Origin: Saksenaea vasiformis B4078
Lineage: Eukaryota; Mucoromycota; Mucoromycetes; Mucorales; Saksenaeaceae
Reading direction: 5' to 3'
DNA: 12,927 nt
Assembly (NCBI GenBank): GCA_000697055.1
Contig: JNDT01001067.1
Coordinates: forward strand, 1 to 12,927
The position numbers and the translations under genes were made by a program. This document shows positions 1 to 8,583 of the stretch, one piece after another (position 1 is the stretch's first letter; every line of letters starts with the position of its first letter). The notes under the pieces are model-generated. The model did not search any database. It was not told the DNA's origin and saw only the letters and a program-made list of their open reading frames with translations.

Positions 1-3000
1 AGGAGCCAAATGCGGCAAAAGCAAGGAGCCCGTCGACGACGCCTCCTGTAGCCGCAGAAACGTATAAACCTTCGTTAGAATCATCCACAGAAAGAAGGCC
101 AGATGCTGACTCACCTTCGCCTTCGCAATTCACATTTGGAAAGATCAGAACTGCCGAACACCTTGCGTCAGTTGCGACGACATCGACGTCGCCGTTTTTA
201 TTTGGCAAGATTTCTGATCAAGCAAATGACGGTGTGACTAAACAATCCACCTTCGATCCTTTGAAAGCTCACCCGTTTGAAATGAAGCAAGGCAACCAAA
301 AAAACAAAGACATGACCGATAAACTAGCAACAACTACCACACATGAGAGAAATATCCCCAGTAGCTCATCGTCACCTTTCTCGGGAACTGCGCCTCTTTC
401 GATACCGTTCACTTTTGGCAAACAAAAAGAAACAGATACTGAGAAATCAATGAGTATGAGTTCCTCATCCACTGTGGACAATGAAAAGAAGTCCGTACCT
501 ACGCCGGTAGCATTTCCATCTGAGAAGTCTAAACTAACACAAGCGGACAATTTGACCACGATCATTCCTATCGCATCATCCCCTCTAAAATCTTCTACCA
601 ATAGCTCGGATCGTGCCGTATCCTCCTCCTTACCGGCGATTACACCCAGTCCGGGAACTTTTGAATTTGGAACTTTGAAAAAAACAGAGATCAAACCAGT
701 GAGCGATAATCTGTTTACATTTGGATCTACATCTGCTAGTAGTGCACATAGCTCCTCAGCGATGACCTCATTGGGAATCTCTGAGACTCCAAAATCTTTG
801 ACATTTGGATTCCCAAAAGCAGCAGAGCCCACTTCTGCAGCCGACAGTGAACAAGAATTGAAGCAACCAATTAGTGAAACGAGTCCTGTTGCATTACCAT
901 CTACTACAAAAGGTTTTTCTGTGAAAAATACTGAATCAAAAGGTGCAGAAGGCAATTCTGCGAAAGGGTTCACTTTTGGATCCACTATCATCAGCACTAG
1001 AACGACGGGTCCTACCTCAGCGGAATCTAGCACTCCAGTTTTTACGTTTGGAAAACCAAATGTGACAGAAAAGCGAGACACCATGACTACAAATATACCG
1101 ACGTTTTGTTCACCCGTTAGTAACAAGACCATTACATCAACTGTCACTGCTCCCCCAGTAACGGCGTCTGACACAATCTTTACATTTGATGTGTCTAAAT
1201 CTCAAGGAACACAAATTCCGTCCGCAACAGCAACTAGTGAAGAACGACCTCGGAAGTCCGGCACTTCTCTTAAAAGTGGAAATTCGGCTCTTTCCATTAC
1301 TACACCTCAGTTCACATTTGGCAAAAGAACCGCAGAAGCTAGTGAACCAGCAGCGCCAAACCGCGCTAACGGATCTTTTGCGCCAGCAGTGCCACAAACT
1401 GTTCCAACTGAAAAGTCTGCTATCCCAGTATTTTCATTTGGATCTGTAGCTGGTGATAGTAACAAGGTCAAAAGAAGCGATCCTTCAGCCCTTGGCACAA
1501 CAAAGGAAACTAGCACCGCAACGATATCCCCTTTAAAGACGAGTACTACAGAAGCGACATCCTCCACCTACACGTTTGGCGTACCCAAAACGAGGGAAGA
1601 TAAGAACAAGGAGGCTCGCACTACGTTTAGTTTTGGATCAAATGCTACAGCAGAGGCGACTAGCGGGAGTTTTTCGTTTGGGATGCCTAAAACAACTGCT
1701 AGTGCATCGACAGCTACACCTTTGTTTTCATTTGACAAACAAACCATAGAAAAGGAAAAACAGAAGCCTGAAAGCGCCTCAGTTGGCGTTACGCCAACTA
1801 CCACTGCGCAAAGCCCAGTCTCTAGCACAAACCTAACCTCCTTGCCCTTGTTTGGAAAGCTTCAGGAACCAACAAAGCCATTATCTGGAACACTACAGGC
1901 AAACAGAGAGGCACTCGCGGCATCAGCGGCATCAGCAGCACCCGCGTTAAATTCTGTCGCTAACAGAAGTCCCTCAATACCTGTAACAGTATCCCAACCG
2001 ACAACCCAAACCGCCGCTACCGCACCAACAACGTCAGTCTTTTCTTTCGGCGTTCCAGCTATAAAGAAAGACGATGGAAAAATAGGTCAAGGCGCGACCG
2101 CAGTTTCAAGCGCTATTTCCGGACCGACACCAGCAATAACAACACGCAGTGCCTTCTCCCTTGATCCGATGATCGAAGTATTGAGTAACACAACTTATCA
2201 GCCTCCAAATCAAATTCATGCGTCATTAATCACGCCTGCTCTTGCAGGGCTGCAGTAAGTTACATCATCCGTTCATTCTTTTTTTGCTAATCTCTTGCGT
2301 CACAGACAGAATCAGATTGTATGTCATACCAACTTCCGCATCGACAACATTATGCCTGCCACGAGGGTAATGGAGCTGCCATCCCAAGCACAGGAAGAGT
2401 TGGAGAATCTCCATCGTTACATTCTAAGTGAAACTCAGCAGTGCGATTACGTATTGCGTGAGGGAGGTTTGAAGAGCCCAACTTATTTGGACAAGACAGG
2501 AGCATACGCTGCATCGTTATCAAAAGTAAGTCCACTGACTAGGCGTCGTGACGATCGCTAACTGCATGGGTGCGTGGAATAGGGAGTAGATGCTTTGATA
2601 TGCAGCATGAAAGGACAGATGGAAGCAGTGCAGAGCTTGTTCGAAGCGACAAACGCGCAGCTTAGGTATGCCGCAGACGCTGCGACGGTGATTGAATCAT
2701 GCAAATGCCCAGGGCGTAATGCTCACTGGCTCTTTGGGCACGGTGCTGATGACGAGTAAGTGATTGTTTCTAGAATAAGCTGTTAAACATCGTGAAATTA
2801 CAGTTTCTTCAAGTCTCTTGCAACGCAGCTGGAAGGACGAGTGGAGGAATATAAGCGGTGCATATGGGTACGTTTACTTCCGTAGTTATCTTTTTTTTTT
2901 TGACATATTCTATAGGAAATCGAACGAACGGTGGAATCATGGATGCAGAATAAGGCTCAGTCGCCTGATGGTAAATTTATTGATAGTGTAAATTTTCATA

Positions 3001-3164
3001 GATAATACTAAATTCTATTTTTAGATATTGCACGTATCATGCGCTGTCAAAACCAGACGTTTTTGGCACTATCCGGCAAGGTGGCAATGTTACATGAGGA
3101 GCTACAAACGTGTAAAGAACGATATCGTCATTACGTACAAATGCAACGTCTGAGCGGAAACTAA
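1..3164 (+). CDS. NUP58: Nucleoporin Nup58/Nup49 family, FG repeats plus coiled coil (5' partial)
   Basis: This is a component of the central channel of the nuclear pore; in the family it forms a coiled-coil trimer with Nup54 and Nup62 and its FG repeats bind transport receptors. The frame (first full codon at 3) is open at the window edge, so the start is missing. Exons: 3-2254, 2306-2525, 2583-2755, 2804-2867, 2916-2970, 3025-3164; all introns are GT-AG, 48-57 nt. The visible product is 967 residues. Residues 1 to about 710 are Ser/Thr/Pro-rich with 15 FG dipeptides, mostly FTFG or FSFG followed by K, S or P. Residues from about 715 form the conserved domain; the block starting FFKSLATQLEGRVEEYKRC, then FLALSGKVAMLHEEL and RYRHYV, follows the Nup58 C-terminal coiled coil as I remember it. 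The family call is firm for the C-terminus; the FG region alone would not separate FG nucleoporins. Ascomycete relatives are called Nup49. Confidence 0.88.
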
Positions 3165-3222
3165 CAAAATATACACGTTAAAATTAACATTATAATTTGT
3201 GCGGTTACTCACATTATACAAG

Positions 3223-3228
3223 AATAAA
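3223..3228 (+). terminator. Poly(A) signal AATAAA of the nucleoporin gene
   Basis: A canonical AATAAA lies 59 nt after the nucleoporin stop codon and before the convergent ceramidase stop. Position and sequence fit a cleavage/polyadenylation signal; no transcript data are available. Confidence 0.5.
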
Positions 3229-3307
3229 TGATTGAGAATAGCCGCTATGAGGAAGTATGGTTCTAGATGAAAGGTCAGATGGACGAGGATGTAGAAAAAC
3301 AATGTTC

Positions 3308-5910
3308 TTACTTCGTCATTGGCGTTCTATGGTGGCCGAAGTAGCCTATTCTATATGTCCCAGCTGGAGAGACGAAGTAATCGAGATGAGCACGCCACCG
3401 TCTTCCAGCGACCATGAATTACCTTGTGCACGTTCATCAACATCCCACTCCACGGTTGCTTCAGACTGACCAAGTAACCGGGCCGTGTATCTCCAACGGA
3501 ATCTGAACGAGTGATCAGCCATCCTGCCACTTATTAGCCATTTGACTCTACCTGGTATCATAATCGTCATCTGTCCGGATGACTCGCCATTCACCTGACT
3601 GCTCATCTCTCCTTTCCACAGTGAGGAATGTTTTCTCAGCCATGACGTTGTTTCGAGGATTGCCTGCTACAAATACGGCGGAAACGGTCGGATGGGTAAC
3701 ACGTCGGTAAACAATAGCTACATCCCGGACCACGTCTCCGAAATTATGAAAGAATTTGGGTCTATCCGAGGGAATGCGTGGCACCCAACTGAGGGATCGA
3801 TTTGTATAGTCAACGATAGAGGGAACACCAGTAATCGGTTGACCAGTGGCCATGGCTGTGGCTAAGGTTGTGAAAGCCTGAATATAAGCATCCAAGGTAT
3901 GCGGGCCATACGGTGTCTGAATAAAAGCGATATGAGGATTAGCTTTGTTTAATTCTTTTTTCTTTTTACCGATGCTCCTTCGTAACGCTGCATTTGATAC
4001 TCTTCATATGTAGTGCAATAAGACTAAAATGAAAAATGTGCATAATTTTATGTTAGTGCATGCATGGAAAGCTTTATTTTATTTTTGAGCACTTACTGCA
4101 TAGCCATTGGCGGGTCCGGATTGAATCACCGTGATGTCTTTGCCCATACCATACTTTTCAAGCGTGGCCTTGATTGCTCGTCGTAAGCGCCGACCGCTCA
4201 TGGTGGTCATCTCGGAAGGCACGCCTGCTATGAAGACACTTCCTATGCGCAGTAACTGAATATCGAGAACGGTTGGCTGCCATTCATAAGGGATCCGAAT
4301 TTCGCCTGTATCTAATAAGATTGGCTTGGGTTTCTGGCATTCGACCTGCTGCTCCGTTGGTCGTCGAATCAAGTTCTTGATACTGTCCCAGAAGGGTGTA
4401 CCTTGGGTGGTGTTCTGCACAAAAGTCAGCCGGTTTGGCAAACTAGTGTGTCTTTTTTTCTCACCTGGTAAAATCCGTCGAGAGCAGGGCCATCTGTTGT
4501 ACCGGCAGCTACATCAGGATTATGGTTAGTTGATAACAATGTACGGATAAGGTGCATTGTCTCCTACCGAATGCGTATCCCTAAGATTTGATATCAGTTA
4601 GAAAAAAATGCTTATAGATGTGACCATGTTTACCATTGCAGGGAGGCACAGTGAGGCATCTGATCGACGCAGGGTCTCATTAGTGATATCCCAGAACATC
4701 TGTCGGTAATCGACGGGGCCTTCGATTGATGTTAGAGAGGGTTGCAAAAAGAGTTCCAAGGCTTTATCTGCCTGGTTTTGGCCAATAATTCGATTGGACT
4801 CATAGTCGCTAACGTTCCACGCAGGGCCTCGACCGAAGCAAATCGATCCTGATGGACATCTAGTGTCACGCGAGCCGTCGCAAGGGATGTCTGTTCCTGT
4901 GCAGAACGCTCCCAGCGTGTTGGGGCTTACATCACCTTCATTAGCTTGGGCAAACGCAGCCACAAAAGGCCCCTTCCCTGGCAAACCCTGATTGATTTGC
5001 CGCTCCGTAGCATAGGCCGCATATCCCTTGTTGTCTCCATTGACCAATCGATTCGTTCCGTTAATTGATACACCATGAACGGCAAACCTAAACGGAAATA
5101 AGTTCAATCTTTTCGTGCGAACGGGCGGAAACCTTACCAGCTAATGAGTCCAAGATCCTGGTTGCTTTCTTGGCCTCTAAAACCAAGCACAGTCATATCC
5201 TTATCAACGTCGTACTTGTACTGCGCACGTTCTTTAGCCGGATTCAGGAGATAGGCTGCCGGTGACCGATTGATGTTCGTGTTCAAGAGTTCACCTGTTG
5301 TCAGCGAGATGGTGCCACGCTCTAGGCGGTTGTGTGCTCGCACAATGGACCGGACAATACCATCAACCATGGGTTGTGTAGTTTCTTCAATCCATCCAAG
5401 AACGGATATCTCATATAAAGCTATACGATACACATTAGGGTTAAAATGTCTGTTTCCGAAGGAGAGATATCGGGGTGAAGGAAAGGGGGAGATAACGGGA
5501 AACAAAACAGAGACAGAGAGGGGTGTCAAACGAGAGTGTCATGACTTACTGTATTGCAAATAGCCACCCATGCCACTATGCGAATGGGTGCTTGACAACA
5601 TAACGTTTTCCATTGTGTACAGGTTTCCAAACTGTTCGCGGAGCCGTGCGATAACCCTTTGTTTTACGATGTCGCCCATTGATTGGGTGTCGGTGTTGAC
5701 AAAAACAATGCGACGGTTATCATCATCAACAATGTATGCCCGAGCATAAAGACGTTGTAAGAGACCTTCGCCTGTCTGACTCAAATTTGCATAACCCATG
5801 AAAAGAATATCTGTTACTGGCCCAGTAATATCAGCGATACCAGTCCCAATTTGGTATGCCACTGCCACTGCCGCCAAGCATAGCGACCAAAAGATAGGAG
5901 AGAGAAACAT
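3308..5910 (-). CDS. Neutral ceramidase, secretory, 10 exons
   Basis: It hydrolyses N-acylsphingosine (ceramide) to sphingosine and a fatty acid. Exons in transcript order: 5910-5550, 5420-5138, 5087-4634, 4580-4568, 4508-4465, 4414-4097, 4023-3970, 3916-3552, 3502-3423, 3363-3308; the spliced frame gives 675 residues, close to the usual family size. Residues 1-18 look like a signal peptide (hydrophobic, ending AVAVA), so it should enter the ER and be secreted or membrane-facing. Family landmarks: SSTHSHSG (His109/His111) and WFAVH (His219), expected zinc ligands; NEGDVSPN with catalytic Ser269; GVPSEMTTMSGRRL with Glu453; EEYQMQRYEGAS, carrying the expected tyrosine ligand; then GPHTLDAYIQ. 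The C-terminal part, with GTYRIGYFG, fits the Ig-like domain. Several N-x-S/T sequons agree with secretion. A CT-rich leader precedes the ATG. Introns are 49-73 nt except the first (129 nt). The next gene upstream, on the same strand, is the copper transporter. Confidence 0.93.
4568..4580 (-). other. 13-nt microexon of the ceramidase gene
   Basis: The 13 bases read GGATACGCATTCG on the minus strand and encode Gly-Tyr-Ala-Phe plus the first base of an Ala codon. The intron upstream ends in CTTAG with a CTAAC branch-like site; the intron downstream starts GTAGGA and carries CTAAC before GATGTAG. Skipping the exon would shift the frame, while including it restores the family motif AMGYAFAAGTTDGP across exons 3-5. 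Confidence 0.85.
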
Positions 5911-6022
5911 ATGGGAAAGAAAGAAAGAAAATTGTGTTATTTTTGATTGCTTTCAGAAACCTCCACAGCCGCCCCTTAATCTTATAACAAAGAAAAAAAT
6001 TCATTCGTTCCAGGTGACCTTG
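5911..6022 (-). promoter_or_regulatory. Short upstream region of the ceramidase gene with CT-rich leader
   Basis: Only 112 bp separate the copper-transporter stop codon from the ceramidase start. Directly before the ATG the minus strand carries a pyrimidine tract built on TTTC repeats (about 5914-5932), a common feature of fungal leaders. No TATA box is evident. The promoter probably overlaps the 3' end of the neighbouring gene. Confidence 0.35.
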
Positions 6023-6656
6023 TCATCTTCCCGGTGGGTGCGTGTCATGAACAAGTTCGTATGCTTCATGTGGTGCCGCAAACAGTTGCTGTTGTTCCTC
6101 CTCATGTGGCTCTTTGTATGTCTGCGTCCAGGTTTTATAATTTCCACGCCTATTTTCTCGAATGGATGAACAATTATTTTTTCCTACTATTGCTTGCTAT
6201 ACCTTCGAGTCGCCTTCAGATATTCAGAAACCAATTGAGCAGAAGTCAACGCACACACCTATTCAGCTTTCATCAATAACCGTAGTCTCTGTAGCGTATC
6301 ACTTACGATGACAATGAACAATCCTGTATTGAAATACATGGTGACCAACATGTACCATAACCGCAAGATGGTAACTATTCCATACAATGTAGTACGTAGC
6401 AAAACCCGACGTCCTAAGTTGTTGGCGGATTCATAATCGAGATGGTCCATGTAATACGTGATGGCGCGCTCAGACCAGCATATTGCGATAACCAATAGAT
6501 AACCACCGACGAGCCTTGGCACGCTGCTGAGGATGAATGGTTCGAAGAGTAAATGAACTTGCTTGACCTCTGCTGTGCATTAGCGTCCAGAACCCAAGTT
6601 CCCACAAAGTTACCGCTGTGGAACCACCATTTCATTGGCTTGACAGTTGCATCCAT
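6023..6656 (-). CDS. Ctr-family copper transporter, 4 exons
   Basis: It would carry Cu(I) across the plasma or vacuolar membrane as a trimer. Exons in transcript order: 6656-6614, 6572-6307, 6258-6203, 6149-6023; introns are 41, 48 and 53 nt, all GT-AG and in phase, giving 163 residues, typical for Ctr proteins. The N-terminus is short (Met1, Met8, His13). TM1 is about residues 22-46 (PFILSSVPRLVGGYLLVIAI), then a cytosolic loop; TM2 about 77-95 has the copper-path motif Met89-LVT-Met93; TM3 about 98-116 carries AxxxA (Ala106/Ala110) where the family usually has GxxxG. The tail is Glu/Gln/His-rich and lacks a Cys-His end. The start was chosen for its ACCATGG context; an in-frame ATG at 6752 would add 32 residues. 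The last intron (GTATAG donor) is the least certain; reading through it stops at 6187 and gives 126 residues. Plasma-membrane or vacuolar location cannot be decided. Confidence 0.82.
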
Positions 6657-7403
6657 GGTTTCGGACAAATAAAAGCGAGAGAAAGAGATAAAAACAGATG
6701 CAAAAGAACGGGAAGTTTCTGTCGTTCTTCCCGGGGTTGTGACTCCACTCAAACTATATCAACATGATCGCATTCCTTTCATGCGAGACATCACTGTATT
6801 TACATCCATCTTTTTCAAAGACAATCAATATCCTTCTAACACTTTTTAAGGTTCTACCGTGTGTTCTTAGCCACATGCAAGTGTCTTCGAGATCAGAAGC
6901 TGTTTCGAACTTAAAACAGTCTTTGATCGGTTCTCTGTTAAGTTCAGTCATTATCAAGCCCAAGGATAAGAAAGAAAGCGATATGCACCTGGACTGCTGT
7001 ACTCCACGTCAAAATGACAACAATTTACAGAGCAGCCTGTTGTAAGCATATTATTCGAATTAACTCTGGAGCCACCTGAATTCTGCATATTGCGACTAAA
7101 TCTCTGATTAGATAAAGTTTATGGGACGATATGCACCATAGGTGGTCGCTCACGCAAGGTCCGAGCGTAAATTATCCATGATAGTTACTTCAAACTCATC
7201 TCCCTCCGACAAAAATAGTAAAAAACGCGTACACAACCGTGAAGAAGGCGAAGTGGATAAATAAATTGCCCAAATGATGAAATCCATGGTCCAAAGTAAC
7301 CACGTAAGCGTGATTTACTTCACAGACGAGACATCTAAATCTGCAAGGATGTAAATGGCTTAGAGCGGCGTTCATTGATTGAATAACTTTAATATTATTC
7401 ATT

Positions 7404-7430
7404 GAATTCGCTTCCGACTGAAGCGAATTC
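7404..7430. repeat. Perfect 11-bp inverted repeat with 5-nt loop
   Basis: Left arm GAATTCGCTTC (7404-7414), spacer CGACT (7415-7419), right arm GAAGCGAATTC (7420-7430). The arms are exact reverse complements, each with an EcoRI-type GAATTC at its outer end, and the flanking bases (T and T) do not extend the pairing. The surroundings are AT-rich. There is no U-run typical of a bacterial-type terminator, and no gene ends here. Confidence 0.85.
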
Positions 7431-8197
7431 TTCCAACAGCATAGAAATCGTTCACAACTAGACACCTATTACAATTCCATGATATTTTACTTGAGCTGAA
7501 TCGTACTGCCACAGGTTCCCGGCTACCATACCCTGCGTCATTGGCTCATGGAGGGAAAGGAATGAGAAAACGCTCCCAGAAACGGCAGAATCATTAATAG
7601 CGACTGCAAAGGACCTGACTCCTTACAGCGTCCAGCGGTCCACTGTTGATAAGGAGCGATATGTGCTTGACGACAGTTACTGAAGTGACGAACGACGGAT
7701 TGCACAGTACTGCAGGTGGTTTGGAACAGCGGTCATGTAATTTGTATGACAGCCAAAGATGATCTGCAGAAAAATATAAACCGGTTCGTGAGATTGAGCA
7801 TTTTTACCTCAAAAGAAGTCGTGATTCGATGGTATTATGCCACGTGTCGAAGATCACGGCTGGATTTATCTGAAGGGTCTCTCGTGATTATAATGTAGAC
7901 TTCTTTTGGGGATCACCGTAAGCAGCTGTAGTTATGTCGGATACAAGAAAACTTTAATGTCGTATACATTAATGAATTGAGACGTTGTGTGGCTATACTT
8001 GCTCAACGCAAGTTCAGTTGATTTTGAACTCGAGATATTCAAACGTCAATACACGAAATAAATGAAACTCAAGCTGCTGTTAATTAATTTGTGGAGGTGT
8101 AATCAAAATAATTGTCTCATTTATGTGGTCATCATATGAAGGAACTTGTTCCTTTCCTCTTCACATCAAAGCTACGCAATCGAGTTACTGGTCCTTC

Positions 8198-8206
8198 ATT
8201 GGCTGA
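8198..8206 (+). promoter_or_regulatory. Inverted CCAAT box, copy 1 (ATTGGCTGA)
   Basis: ATTGGCTGA, the reverse complement of a CCAAT box in context, lies about 0.39 kb before the COPB2 start codon. The same 9-mer recurs 72 bp downstream. CCAAT is the core bound by the Hap/NF-Y complex; binding here is inferred. Confidence 0.4.
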
Positions 8207-8269
8207 ATCGGGATCAAAAAACACAAAGATTCTACTGGCTGGTCAGGTCAGTAGACTAGACAGAATACT

Positions 8270-8278
8270 ATTGGCTGA
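8270..8278 (+). promoter_or_regulatory. Inverted CCAAT box, copy 2 (ATTGGCTGA)
   Basis: Second exact copy of the 9-mer, about 0.31 kb before the COPB2 start, followed by a T-rich tract near 8333-8342. The repeated CCAAT core plus pyrimidine tract is consistent with a fungal housekeeping promoter. Confidence 0.4.
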
Positions 8279-8465
8279 TTTTCTCAAGATATGCTGGGCT
8301 CACGCTGAACGCCTCTATTTTGTCCCGCAAGTCCCTTTTTTTTCTTCATCAGTTCGCCAGTTTTTAATTCGAACTACGACGATCTTCGAACCATTGAGAA
8401 GAAAGAAACATGGTACATCTTTTCTTTTCTATTTCAAAAAGAACAAAAAGGGAGACGAGACGGAT

Positions 8466-8580
8466 GTGAGCGCGTGCCATCTGGACCTGATAGAAATATG
8501 AGAGACGGTCGAACCATTTTAAACTCGGAAACAGAGGACTTCCAAACGAGATGACTAACCTGAACATCTGATTTTCTTAG
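8466..8580 (+). other. Candidate 5' UTR intron of COPB2
   Basis: The three bases before the COPB2 ATG follow a strong intron end: branch-like TGACTAAC (8551-8558) and acceptor TTTTCTTAG ending at 8580. A plausible donor is GTGAGC at 8466, giving a 115-nt intron. The acceptor is convincing by comparison with the coding introns; the donor is only the best of several choices. Confidence 0.4.
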
Positions 8581-8583
8581 GGT

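Larger units (their letters stand above)
6657..8583. other. Intergenic region between divergent genes, no supportable CDS
   Basis: About 1.9 kb between the minus-strand copper transporter and plus-strand COPB2. Open frames here are short (at most 129 codons), lack family motifs and have no convincing splice partners. The best of them is a minus-strand frame with ATG at 6951 and stop at 6754 (65 codons, next to the transporter leader), which I do not recognise. The region should hold both promoters. The listed hairpin and CCAAT boxes are the only structured elements I can support; no tRNA B box or transposon ends were seen. Confidence 0.6.

Noticed and set aside
269..1174. 301-codon minus-strand open frame opposite the nucleoporin FG exon
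   Set aside because: It mirrors the plus-strand Ser/Thr/Pro and FTFG repeats, has no domain of its own, and the plus strand is clearly coding.
5798..6279. Plus-strand open frames (123 and 81 codons)
   Set aside because: They lie opposite the ceramidase exon 1, its upstream region and the last exons and introns of the copper transporter, whose minus-strand reading is supported by family motifs.
7196..7465. Minus-strand frame with a hydrophobic end
   Set aside because: No recognisable family, no splice partners, and it contains the palindromic hairpin.
7973..7995. Approximate 7-bp inverted repeat TTAATGT/ACATTAA near these positions
   Set aside because: Too short and AT-rich to stand out from chance in this region.
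8112..8501. 129-codon plus-strand frame upstream of COPB2
   Set aside because: No domain or good start context; it covers the CCAAT boxes, T-rich tract and likely 5' UTR of COPB2.
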